From positions 9,355 to 30,528 of the forward strand of contig NW_019091476.1 in assembly GCF_001949145.1 (NCBI RefSeq): a DNA stretch of 21,174 nt, read 5' to 3'. Position numbers and translations under genes: made by a program. The stretch comes from Acanthaster planci (Eukaryota; Echinodermata; Asteroidea; Valvatida; Acanthasteridae). The notes under the pieces were generated by a model. It was not told the DNA's origin and searched no databases. It worked only from the letters and a program-made list of their open reading frames with translations. Shown piece by piece: positions 1 through 10,500 of the stretch. The stretch's first letter is position 1, and the number at the start of each line of letters is the position of its first letter.

Positions 1-79
1 AATGTATTTTTAGTATTGTTTGTTTATTTTTCCGTTTTTTATGATGGGCAAGTCTCGACTTGTTTGCAAGTGATTGCCA

Positions 80-192
80 AGTCACGAGTTGTCTACAGCC
101 AGGGTCAAAAGTTCAAGGTCAGTGAAGTGGAAATCCCCGGTGCTAGTCACGAGTTGTTTACAGCCGGGGTCAAAAGGTGAGTGGGAATCCCC
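80..192. repeat. 65-bp tandem duplication
   Basis: agtcacgagttgtctacagc at 80 recurs as agtcacgagttgtttacagc at 145, followed in both copies by cc(a/g)gggtcaaaag and a related aatcccc stretch. The period is 65 bp, two copies. Confidence 0.85.
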
Positions 193-194
193 CC

Positions 195-341
195 GTTTTT
201 TGGGTCGATGTACTACCCAAGGGTTTTGAGCAAAAACGGGGTTCACGTCATTTCTGGATTTTCCCATTTTTTCCCACCAAAAAGGTTTCGGCGATTTTTT
301 GAGTCGATGTACTACCCAATGGTTTTGAGCAAAAACCGGGT
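195..341. repeat. 99-bp-spaced direct repeat, two copies
   Basis: gtcgatgtactacccaaggg at about 204 recurs as gtcgatgtactacccaatgg at about 303, each followed by ttttgagcaaaaac and preceded by a T run. The matched part is about 47 bp; the middle differs. Confidence 0.85.
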
Positions 342-366
342 AAAAAGGGGCGTTTGGTCCAGAACT

Positions 367-735
367 GTCCCTTCCCTACTACTTTCGGAGTTCCTCCTTG
401 GGATTTCCCTTTCCCAAATCCGAAACTCTTTCTTATAGGCCTTTAAAGATCAATGTCATAATGACATGGCCGTGCTGGAGCCTCGTACCTCCTGATGCCT
501 CTCACAAGAGTTAAAATGGAGGTTATGCAAGGGAAATCTATCAATCCGTATAGTGGAAGTAGTGTCGGTCAGCGACACAGAGCATCTCGCGTGCGTGTGT
601 GTTGGAAGGCTTTCTCCTCGCGATAGGAGCTGTTTCTTTTGTTGCAAAATTCAAATCTGCGTCGTGGGAAAAAAGTGTCCCTACAGCATTCTTGATTCCC
701 GACACGTCGATATTTCAACAGATCTGTCGTCCATA
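367..735 (+). repeat. Left copy of window-end duplication
   Basis: Shares long diverged matches in the same order with 20768-21174. Examples are gggatttcccttt, ttaaa(g/a)atcaatgtcata, aaatctatcaatcc, atttcttttgt-like and tgtccctac/tgtccctat. It is collinear with small indels. No conserved reading frame is convincing. It could be a segmental duplicate or a dispersed repeat. Confidence 0.7.
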
Positions 736-1268
736 TTAAGCGGTAACAAGTGAAGTGCACGTGTGTGTGTAACAGTCACCATCGGAGAAAGTTACTTGCG
801 TCTGTCAAACGTTAATTCAAGTGTCGCGTAGGTTTTTTTCCTTTCAGGGTAACTCCCATGTAAGTGACTGCTCTCCAGCCGTTTCGAAAGAATTACATCA
901 AATTTAAATAATTGGTTTGAGGTAAATGTACAGTTCCAATTAAAGAGGATTTAATTCGGTTAACTCACACATTCAAAGATAACAGGAAAAATTAAATCCA
1001 AACATTACTTGCCTTCCAACGCCACCCTCCCCCTGCGGGGTACACCACGTCAGGCAAGTTGCTATTAGACCAATATATTGTCGGCCGTGATTTTGTGTCC
1101 CACAGAGGCCTACGTGGAAAGTCAGACACCAGCCATGAACACCAGCCCAATCTACAAACTTGGCCTACTCCAAATTCAGCAATTCAATGATCTCTTCGAA
1201 ATGCTTGAAATTTTATAGAACGGACTTCGTTTTACCACGAAGCGGTAAGAACCCAGACAAAAAGCGAT

Positions 1269-1457
1269 CTAGTATGACGTTATTGAAAGACAATCTACAG
1301 AATAAGAATCGTCCTTGCCTCTGCAGCCGATGAGCTCAATCCGCATCGTTGGGTATGTGTAGTACTGGGTTGGTCTGACGCGGATGTAACGAGCTTGAAT
1401 CGGCCTGTCAAAAATGGTGGTAACAGGTGTGGGTATGTCTTCGCTGCCTTCAAATGT
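1269..1457 (-). pseudogene. F5/8 type C domain, second exon (intact frame)
   Basis: Acceptor tctcctttttgacag, phase 0. It reads TFEGSEDIPTPVTTIFD, then PIQARYIRVRPTQYY, then TMRIELIGC. This is the C-terminal end of an F5/8C domain (ARYIRVxP...xRxELxGC) and joins the first exon in phase at VPK|TFEG. It can end at 1319 with a GC donor (AGAG|gcaagg, phase 1) or run on to TAG at 1271-1269 as a terminal exon. The exon itself has no lesion. It is labelled pseudogene only because its upstream partner is broken. Confidence 0.8.
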
Positions 1458-1667
1458 CTGTCAAAAAGGAGAAGCAAGAAGTTTGTTTAAATCCACCACA
1501 GACACCACATCGTCGAATTGCACACAATAACCCTGGGTCTTTTCATATAGGCTACCTAGATTAGTATCGCTGAGTGAACCACTGTGACATTGCCCAATCA
1601 ATTAAATCTGTCGAGAACATCAAAAGAAGGCAGCTGCTGAAAGTGTAAAACTGGTCCATTTCCGTGG

Positions 1668-2132
1668 CAGAGTTGTAATGCTCGACTGGAGTGTGACGCC
1701 AGTCATAATTTTTGGCGACTCGACTCCCGATGGATATTATGACTCGACTCGAGTCACTGCGACCAAATGACTTGACTCGAGTCTAGCTCTCATGAGAGGA
1801 CCTGACTCGAGTCTAAAACATGAAAGCAAACGTCTGCAAAGATTTTCAGTGACTTACAGTGTCGGTTTCTATAAATGTTCATGTCATGTGTTAAGATCAA
1901 GAGTAAAATATGATGTGACCACATGTAGAAACTCAGATATATTTTTAAATTGCGAAAAAATTCCTCTCGTGTTTTTATTTATAGTTTTGTGTTCAGACAT
2001 TGGCAACTCGAATTGATTTAAGCTAAAAATACTTGACTTTTTGCCTGATTACTCGACTACACTCCAGTCACTTCGTTGCAATGCCTCGACTGGACACGAG
2101 TCAGAAAAAAATAATGACTCGTTACAACTCTG
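1668..2132. mobile_element. hAT-type non-autonomous DNA transposon (465 bp)
   Basis: Perfect 11-bp terminal inverted repeats CAGAGTTGTAA / TTACAACTCTG. Subterminal regions are packed with GACTCG/CGAGTC pentamer-type motifs on both sides. Flanking octamers ttccgtgg and tttcgaag match at 5 of 8 positions, fitting an aged 8-bp target duplication. CAGNGNTG-type termini and 8-bp duplications are hAT features. There is no transposase. It sits in the intron between the two F5/8C exons. Confidence 0.8.
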
Positions 2133-2498
2133 TTTCGAAGTCTTTGAACTGTTGGAGATAATACTTCTAATATCTTTTCCCTTTGCCCTATCCTTTTAAG
2201 GAGGCATCCTTTACATTCAGCAGAGAAATCGTCTGATAAAACGACCCATGGTGTTAGAATGACACCGATGGAGTCCAAACAAAAAAGATCATGGTTTCAA
2301 CAAAGGACTTCACATTTGGGACCGATTTTAATATTTTGATTGTTTTGTTCTCGTTTGCGATCAATCTGATCAAAGCATTATCTAGATGTGATACGGCTTA
2401 TATGAGTAAATATTGAGTTTTTTCTTTCACTGTAATGGTGTTTGCTCCATAATCACTTTATCTGTTTATCGTAAATACTGTAATGGCTATCTCAAATT

Positions 2499-2692
2499 GA
2501 ATTCAACACGAGCGGATTCACAATAGTGCACCACCAAGAGTTTGCAACGCGTTGGCCAATCACAATGCGCGAAATTTTTCGACCAAATGCGCATTTGGAA
2601 AGGGTCGACAAATTTTTCGCGTTGGGACTGGCCAACGCGTTGCAAACTTTTGGTAGCGCGCTATTGTGAATCGTCCGTATCGAAATCAATTC
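2499..2692. mobile_element. Foldback (hairpin) element
   Basis: Two arms of about 69 bp (2516-2584 and 2603-2671) are imperfect inverted copies, containing agtttgcaacgcgttggcca on the left and its near-complement on the right. The loop is short (about 18 bp, with aaatgcgcattt). Weaker pairing extends to both gaatt ends. No coding content. MITE-like. Confidence 0.8.
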
Positions 2693-2836
2693 ACAAGACG
2701 CTTTTTATGTATGTAGACCTAATTATTCTTTTTTTTGTCTCTGTCTGTATTATTGATCTTTCCAAATCAAGAAAGGCAGAAAGATTTTTCAAGAGTAACT
2801 TTACCATTTTTTCGGATAAGGAAAATGACCGTTTAC

Positions 2837-3212
2837 CTTCGGCACACTCCCAGGATCTTCACTACGGGTCACATACAGCCAATCAATCCCGTCATCACTG
2901 TACTGCACTCTGAATCGGGTCACTCGTCCAATCCAATGTAGAAAGGCATTGCGCTGCCCTGTATGATGACCCCTTCCACCTGCAGTTGCTCTCCCAAATC
3001 GACCCCCAACCATGACGTATACTTGTCAGTCCGGGCCGGACACCAACCGTCAGCTATCCCGCCGCCTCCTGGGTTGTTCAGCCGGCCGTTTGCGGCCCTG
3101 CAGTTGCCGGGTGCGTTGATTTAATTGTGGTAGACACTTGAGGCTGTGATTCTGGAATCGGGAATGCTACCGTCCTCCATTCCGAGTCGTTGCCGGCAGA
3201 CGCGTCCCTCCA
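2837..3212 (-). pseudogene. F5/8 type C (discoidin) domain, first exon, with stop and frameshift
   Basis: After acceptor ttttttttttcaag the exon reads in phase 1: VCRQRLGMEDGSIPDSRIT, then ASSVYHN and an in-frame TAA (3123-3121). The same frame continues GRLNNPGGGGIADGWCPART, then YTSWLGVDLGEQLQVEGVII, to a TGA at 2922-2920. The domain resumes in another frame as VTRFRVQYSDDGIDWLYVTR, then SEDPGSVPK and donor gtaaac. These are textbook F5/8C motifs (CxxxLGMEDGxIPDxxITAS, DGWCP, WLxVDLG, VTxFRVxYSDDG). The 376-nt length is one base short of fitting phase 1 to phase 0. F5/8C domains bind phospholipids, carbohydrates or collagen in secreted and membrane proteins. Two independent lesions suggest decay, though a miscalled base or assembly error at each is possible. 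Confidence 0.88.
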
Positions 3213-4827
3213 CTTGAAAAAAAAACAACAACAGTTGAATGTTAATTGCAGAGTAAACAGGTTGTTTATTGTGATTATACAGTTGACTGATATGAGGGTA
3301 AGGGACTTATCCAAGCATAATTTTGTACTCGGTATTGTTGGTTTAGGCCTATGTACTTTCAACATTCATCTAATTCACCCCCATAAAGAATCTTCCGTTT
3401 TCCATTTTACTCATTAAACACAAAATGAGAAACTGCCTTCCATTTTGATAAGAAAAGCCTTTGGGTAACATTTTATCGCGGTCGTATAATATTGTTTAGG
3501 GCCATATTCCGTCTTAGTCTTATTCTTGTAATTATTCTTGACCCAGTGTGACTGAATTCGGATTGCGTGTAATTGACTGTAACGTGTAATGTAACCTGTC
3601 CATGGAACCACCGGCTTGTACTCGAACACTTCATTATGAAGCAAAGGCATGGCTCAGCATATCGTCGGCACCATGCAACCACTCTACACTTCACCCCTCA
3701 TGTCCACAACGTATTACCCCGTGAGTCGAACAAGCAGGAGAGCACACCTACCGAGGCTGGCAAGAAAATGTGCCAGTCCAATCCAGTATAGACTCATTTA
3801 GTCACGGAGGCGACCCGGCGTCAGAGACACTGTAATTCCGTCTGTACCTTTCTTCAACATCAACACTTGTGAGGGTTGTCGATGCTACTTCAGTAACAGG
3901 AAAGAGATATCAAGGTTTCTCGCTGTTTGTGCAGTTAGGAAAAAAAATAACCGATCTACAATTACTTGCGTCACAATTTAGCGCGAGAAAGGAAACCAGA
4001 ATAAGTTGTCAGTCCCCGTGAACAATCGGATGGAGGCAATGCTTTGTTTCCTGTGTGATAACGCTTCTTTCGGAATTGTTCCCGTTGCTTCCTTTCCAAA
4101 GAACCACCACTCTCTTTCAGTGTGTCCTTTTTTGTGCTGTTGAACGTGAAGAAAAGGCCAGATCGTCGAGTAACATGCCTCTCATTGATTCATTGGTTCT
4201 TTCTTATGGACTTAGCAAAGAGACCATGAAAGTGTGCATTTCAGTCCCGAATTAAAAAGGACCACACACCTTACTTTCCATGCACACCAAACCGTACTTG
4301 TGCTCAGGTACGTGGTTGGATGAACTACTGATGTCGATAGATACCGCACGAGTTAAATGCATACAGCAGGTATTAAAGATCTATCAATAGGATTGAAACC
4401 ATTGAAAAAGAATAACCACAATGACGTATCTCTGGTATGTATTGTTAACATTTTAACTGTCGCGTTGGGTCACGTAGCTGGTAAGTTCGAGTTTGCTGAG
4501 GTTTGTGGGGTGCTACCAATTATTTCCCCAACGGACTACGAAAACAAAAGAACATATAGCCAGATATTTTCCCCAACACTTGCAGGCAAGAGCGGTGGGG
4601 AGGGGTGTCACATAGCCCCTTCCTCCCCCGAACGCCTTTATAGACCTTTTTCAAAGCCTACTACGCATGGGCGGCCCGGCTTCGGATCCAGAAGGGATTG
4701 GGGTCAACCCCCGCCCCATTTTTTTTTAAGTGGCCAAAGTCTAAAGGTTGCAAGTCCCCCTGCACGCATTGACCATGTTAGGGGTCTTATTTGCGATTAA
4801 AAGATAAAATGGCTTCAACAACGACGA

Positions 4828-4940
4828 CAATTGTTGACCGCTGTGATGTGGGATATGACATTTTGAACACCCGAGGGACGCATATCGCCTCGAGGCGAAG
4901 CCGAGGGCGCTATGTGTCCGATTGTCATATATCTGTCTTG
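4828..4940. mobile_element. Truncated foldback element, copy 1
   Basis: Starts caattgttgaccgctgtgat, like the element at 5344. It has the central apex ggcgaagccgagggc, then loses its right arm: only a tgtcatat stub of the expected complement remains. Confidence 0.7.
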
Positions 4941-5343
4941 GATACTGTCCGTTTATTGGCCCAGAACGATAACATGACGGGGCTGTATATCTGCATATCA
5001 CACTCACCGTGAGATATCTCTTTCTGCCGACTGTGCGTGAACGCGTGCGAGACAGAAGAGCTTCAGAGAGTTCGGGGACGAGCATTTCCGCTCCTTTAGT
5101 CAGTTAGCGTGATACGCATGATACGTTTTTCGCATAGGCTACCGGGGAATTCTATCAATGATCGTGCTCGTAAAACAGACTCGTTCCCGTCCCAGCAGCG
5201 TATAATAAATGCGGGAACCGCCAACCAGACTACATATACTCACTGGTACTTGCAGACGATCGTCGTTTGCGTCCGTTAGGTTAATTATACAGTTTGACAG
5301 TAGGCCTATCGTTTTCTGAAATTAAGGCAGAGGTATGACAAAA

Positions 5344-5488
5344 CAATTGTTGACCGCTTTGGTGTGGGATGTGAAATTTTGACCACCCTCATGCACGCAT
5401 ATAGCGCCCAGAGGCGGAGCCGAAGGCGAAATGCGTCTCTCGCTGGGGTGTTCAAAACGTCATATCCCACACCACAGCGGTCAACAAA
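5344..5488. mobile_element. Foldback element, copy 2 (both arms)
   Basis: Left arm caattgttgaccgctttggt and right arm ccacagcggtcaaca are inverted copies; a (t/c)gtgggatatgac-type block and the gaggcggagccgaaggcg apex also pair. About 145 bp, no coding content, same family as 4828-4940. Confidence 0.8.
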
Positions 5489-5504
5489 TGTTAATTATTC
5501 TCCC

Positions 5505-5556
5505 CTGAAGAAAAAAATTCGACCCCCCCCAAAAAAAATCCTGGATCCGCCCCTGT
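5505..5556. mobile_element. Possible hAT-like element terminus
   Basis: On the minus strand it begins caggggcggatccaggat followed by T and G runs, a form common at ends of hAT-like elements. A loosely similar stretch with cggatccag and a T run lies at about 4668-4732 and could be the other end. No target duplication is visible. Confidence 0.3.
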
Positions 5557-6972
5557 GGCCTAAATATCACCACTGCGAAGTAACATCACGGTGTGACATC
5601 CAGAGAAAGGGCGATAAATAGACGAATATATTCAACAATTGCATTGTCGGACACTGGCGTTCCTTAATTAAGCACTTGGGTTTGTGAGGGGTTTTTAAAT
5701 GGGGCAGCGCTGCCGGTTAGGGCCTTGTGTAGTGAAGACCAGACGTGCAAACATGACCCGTTATTATTGTCTAGTACGTCGAAGAGACACCCACACACCC
5801 TTCGTGGATACCGTACCAAGTGGTGCCTTGGGGACACGGAAATAGAACCGGACAAAAATGATTCCTGTGCCAGTTACTGACTAACATCGCCTTTGGGCCA
5901 AAGTTAAAGCAGTACTACTTTCTTTTTACCGTTTCCCGGTAAAAATGTAATTTCGTTCGGTTGAGCGGGGTAGTTCTTACTGTGGAATGTATCACTCCGC
6001 GTCGCGGAGGTGCTTTTCTATGAGTCTCAGGGTGTAGCAAGAATGTGCTATCTGCAGTCCGACAGGCAAACACTACTTCATCATGGCAACTTATTCTTGT
6101 TATTTGCAAGGGTTTTTTTCCATGGGTTTTTACCCCCCCCTCCCCAGGTTTTAGATTTTAAGGCGCCGGGAAGGGCAACTGCTTTAGAATATATGACGCA
6201 GTTCTTGCCAAGCACTCACTAGATAGTAGTGCTATAATAAAACAACACGTGTGAACACTTCTGCTAGTCTTGACAAGTGGGCATTACATTGTACATCGTG
6301 CAGGGAGTTAGAAAGAGAGTAAGCCACAGTGCTTACGTTTGTAGCTGTAGCTGCATTTCGTTCACAAAATTCTGTGAAATGCATTTGCCTTTGGAACTAG
6401 CGAAGGCTGATTGCAGCATATGAGGACTGACACTGGTAAGTGTGCGTAGACCTGCAAACTAAGCGACACAGCACAACAGTTCTTTCTTTTCCAAAACTTG
6501 GAAGTTTTTGGTTACTTTGTTTATTTATCTAAATCATTAGACATCAAAATAAAACCAAAAAAATGAAATCAGTGGGTGTGGTTTTCCCTCAGTCATATTA
6601 ACCTTGCGGCGTTTGACATTGCATTCAACGTCGCAGCAACGATGGAGTTTTCAGCAGCATCCATCATGGATCACCAATAATTAATTAACAATAAACAATG
6701 TTAGTGCTGGTTAAAAGCAATGCTGATTGCAACCTCGGCGACAACTTTCTTTCGATTTTTCAGCTTTAGGTTTTTAACAACCCGCCACACCCCAAAAGTA
6801 CCCTTGAATTCAGAATTAGAGACAGAGAGAGTGAGTGGAGAACGATTTGAACAGACACCCACCCATACGGCTCTCCTAAACATTACTTCTAGATGGTGAA
6901 CAAAAATTGAAAAGCATGCAACAAAGTGAATTAAGCACGACTGTCATTTCAAGACTTTCAAATACACACGTA

Positions 6973-6978
6973 TTTATT
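6973..6978 (-). terminator. Candidate polyadenylation signal AATAAA
   Basis: AATAAA on the minus strand about 420 nt after the receptor stop codon, followed at once by a GT-rich stretch (acgtgtgtatttg). It would end a 3' UTR of about 0.4 kb. The motif is common by chance in AT-rich DNA. Confidence 0.4.
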
Positions 6979-7396
6979 GATCTAAGACCCACGAATGAGA
7001 AAGAATAAGTGATATTTATGCTTTACAAGGCGATTCGGCATCTCAGTCCCCACCATCCCGTAATCATTCCCAATCCCCATTCAACCTCCATCCCATCTCA
7101 CCTCCAGCCCCACACTCGCACTCAGCCCCTACTGATCAACAACCGTGATTCCGGGTAGAAAAGTGCCCAGACCGGCACCCACTTTCACCCCCTCTTCAAA
7201 TAATATCCAAAAATATATACTTATAAAAATGTTCCTCCAGTCTGTCTACAACTTTCCCAATGGACCAAGACTGGGATGGATTAGATTCTCCGAAGCAACT
7301 AAACCGTACGCCATCAAGAAGCTGCATGAAATCTGCATGAACACGTTAACAATCAGACTTGAGCCAAGACATTCATTAGGCGCTCACATCAGCACA

Positions 7397-7507
7397 TCAC
7401 TGGAGCGCCGAGTGCGTCGAAGAGTAGTTTCTTGACGAACCTGTGTGTAAAAACAGAGAACGTTGAGGGCGCAGCACATGAGCTCCAGGCAGAGCTTCAA
7501 TGTCTCC
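7397..7507 (-). CDS. Cytoplasmic tail exon with stop codon
   Basis: Phase 0 in; 36 codons then TGA at 7399-7397. It begins GDIEALPGAHVLRPQ and ends NYSSTHSALQ. The acceptor is catcttgcag. The tail is basic and serine/threonine rich with one tyrosine not in an ITIM, ITAM or NPxY context. Its assignment rests on matching phase with the helix exon, a good acceptor and a downstream AATAAA; there is no homology evidence. An alternative last exon between 7508 and 8030 is possible. Confidence 0.6.
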   Translation of the reverse strand, partial: GDIEALPGAHVLRPQRSLFLHTGSSRNYSSTHSALQ

Positions 7508-10500
7508 CTGCAAGATGCTGAAAGCAATGGGTTTTAAGGAAAGTTTGAAAAACGCGATCTGTTTATGAGCATTTTGCATCTTTTCCCTTTTGCTCAAACA
7601 AAATCTCACCTCCTTCACTGTGAATGTTAACCTTTGAAGCGTTATGTTCCCAGTGCATTGCAATGTAAAACTTTGATACAGAGGAAAGCTTTACGTTCAT
7701 CCGTGTGCAATGAACGTTTACCCATTTCTTTGCATACAATTTAGCCAAGAGTTAATTTTGATCTTGTGCAGCAATTTGAGGCCGATGCGTTTCCAAAAAG
7801 AGACGAATTTCTAGTCACGTTTTTAAAAATCAGGCTCGATTCAATCTCTTCCACGAAACACGTTAACTAGTCCAGACAGAACGGGGATGACGAATGCAGA
7901 CAGAAGACTAAAGCATCGATGTGTATCAATACCATGCATAGCTGCAATATGAATGGATTTTAAGACATCCACCTTGAGGTTCAAGTCAAGGCCAAGCTTA
8001 AGTAAACGAACGTTGAAATTTGAAACCTACCTTGACAATGATGAAGGCAGCCAGTAAGCACACAAAGCAGACGCCGAGAGCGGCTACCGCAAAGATCAAA
8101 CCTTTAGGAAAAAATGGGTAAATTGAAAAAGGAAACTCTTGGAGATAGCAAACTTACTTGTTTCGCCCCTAGTGGACTCGAAGTCAAGTCTGTCGTCGAA
8201 ATTCGAAAATTACTTCAAATCAGTCTGCCACGGAACCCTTGTCCTAGAACGAATCCTATGTAGCGTCACATTCCTATACTTATGTGAGTTGGCATTCTGG
8301 GTGTGAGCTTCGGGGGGGGGGGTTGTAGCACACAAGGAGACAACTTCTGGCCTCGGTAAATATCTTACGCATGACAAGTTCCAATTAAGGAAGTATGCAT
8401 TAACTTTGTGTGCATGATAAAATCTTCTTGCCATCAAATCATACTTTCTTTCTTAGAATCTTTACCTTTTTCCTTGGGCGAAACTCCCTGCTCATTTCCT
8501 GTCACAAAAAGATTGTAACAACGTTTACATCCAACAACTGTGATCAATGAATGGTGAAGCCAACAGGATCCAACAGATCAAGTTGTATTACACCTTTTGA
8601 AATTCTCTTGAAAATAAATGTCAAGGCGCTATTTGCCTTCCAGATAGTTTTTGTTCTTAATGCCATTCATAGTTATTTCTTCCTATAAACGAAATCGGAC
8701 AATTTTAAGTCGTTAATATTTATGCCCTTTCTAATGACATTTAAATACCAACTCCAACTATTTTAAAAATCTAAAAAAAACTCTTATTGCGTTTAGTGTT
8801 TAATAAATTATATATTCATTACCAAATTATGTCTGTATTGCGTCTGTAAGTTCGTGCTGTCGTCTGCAGCTATGCATGCTATGCATGCATATAGCGCGCG
8901 CACGGTGGTACGTGTATTTCCTCTCTTCTATACGTCACAGAAATCAATTCATTAGATGCTAATGAGTGGTGACGACACGTCCATTTTTATAACTGCAGAC
9001 TGGACTCCCAGGAAAAATAGGTACAAAAACTGTGTTTTATTAACATAAAAATGTGTGTTGCAAGGGAGATATTGATATGTGCCAATTTTATTAGACTTGA
9101 ATAGGATTCAATATGAAAAAAAAAATCAACATCGTTGGAGTTGGTCTTTAAGCAAAACTGAACGAGCTCACTTACCTTCAGAAACCTTGCGTGGCGGTTT
9201 GGGTGTTACGGTATTTGGAACTATGAAACACAAAAACATCAATTCTCAATTTGGAAGTGACTTTCTAATGTTACATCGTTAATTATCCTGGTTGAAACTT
9301 ACACTTTTGCACAACAGTTAAAATAACTGATCGATGTAAATGGACATTGGAATCGACGCTTTATACGAATGTGATGTTTTTTCTTTGCAAAAATGTAGAC
9401 GTTCATGAATTTGGAAACCTTGTTTTGGATGAAACAAATTTGATCCAGTGCCGTGTGTAAATGTATTTGTTCTCCAAATTAATGGGTGTATTTAGTACAC
9501 AACTGCACGACATAGGCTTCATGGCAGCGACATCTTGGTTAGAATAAACACATTGTGTTAGGAAATTGTCCCAAAAAATGTTACGAATTCACAAAATGGG
9601 CTTGCTTTTGCGAGATTTTGTCACTAACCTACAACGTGAAGATAGGTACTGTCCATCTTCGACGTGCCGATCTGACCTATGACGGTGGTGGCGACGCACA
9701 CGTAAGACCCTGTGTCATTCTCCTGAACTTTCTCTATAGTTAGATCGTAGTCTCCTGACTCAGGTCGGTCCAGTAGGACAGTCCGGCCCTCCGGGAGCAT
9801 CTCCGTACCGCTGACCTTTCGCCAAAGCACCGTGATGTCGATGGACGGCACGTTGACATGGCAGCGCATGGTGACGGTCTCTCCACGTTCCAGTCGGTTG
9901 GGAGCATGGATTGTCACCATCATCTCGTCTTGATAAATATGGGATAAAATGAACACAAACACGACTTTAATGATCAATCATTTCGACAGCGTCGTATACG
10001 ACGAATAGAGTAGGTAGTAACTAATTCCTGTCGATCAAACCACAATCGGTGTCCAAAAGTTGGGGAAAGCCAAATTTTCCCGGAAATATAAGGAACTCTC
10101 CGATTGACATGATTGTTCCTTCTACTTCTCACACCATTACCCCCAAATCCAATTCGATTTGGCCTGCAAGAAAGCACTGTACATGTACACAGTTTCAGTT
10201 TGACAGATATCAAAAAGAGAGAGGGCGTAAATCAAAAAGAAAGATCTGTCCATCACCTTTGTTGCACTTCATGCCCGGGAACAGCGCCTCGCAATGACAC
10301 TTGCCCGTGAGCCGGCAGAGTGCACCAGAAACACACGAACATCTCGGTTTGCTGCCAAAGTCAAGACATTCGTGGTCCTCGTCGGATTGCCTGCTGTTTT
10401 GCCCTGCCCATGACCCCAAAACACGGGATGGCCCGTCGTAGCAAGCTGGAGAGAGAAAGGAACAGCGGTTAATTCAAAAAGACTTCTAACTTGGATTAGA

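Larger units (their letters stand above)
1..1268. other. Non-coding left flank with tandem duplications and a dispersed or segmental repeat
   Basis: No exon recognised. It holds two short tandem duplications (80-192 and 195-341) and a block (about 367-735) homologous to the right end of the window. A CA/TG microsatellite-like run lies near 761-772. The rest shows nothing I can name. Confidence 0.6.
3213..6972. other. Intergenic region between F5/8C remnant and receptor gene
   Basis: No exon with splice sites plus a recognisable domain on either strand. It holds two related foldback elements (4828-4940 and 5344-5488) and a hAT-like terminus (about 5505-5556). The open frames here (up to 147 codons at 4357-4800) have no motif, start context or splice support. 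Confidence 0.6.

Noticed and set aside
4357-4800. 147-codon plus-strand open frame, the longest in the window
   Set aside because: No motif, no splice support, low-complexity stretches and overlap with transposon-like sequence at its 3' end.
7145-7435. 96-codon plus-strand frame near the receptor 3' end
   Set aside because: It is antisense to the tail exon and 3' UTR, with no motif or splice evidence.
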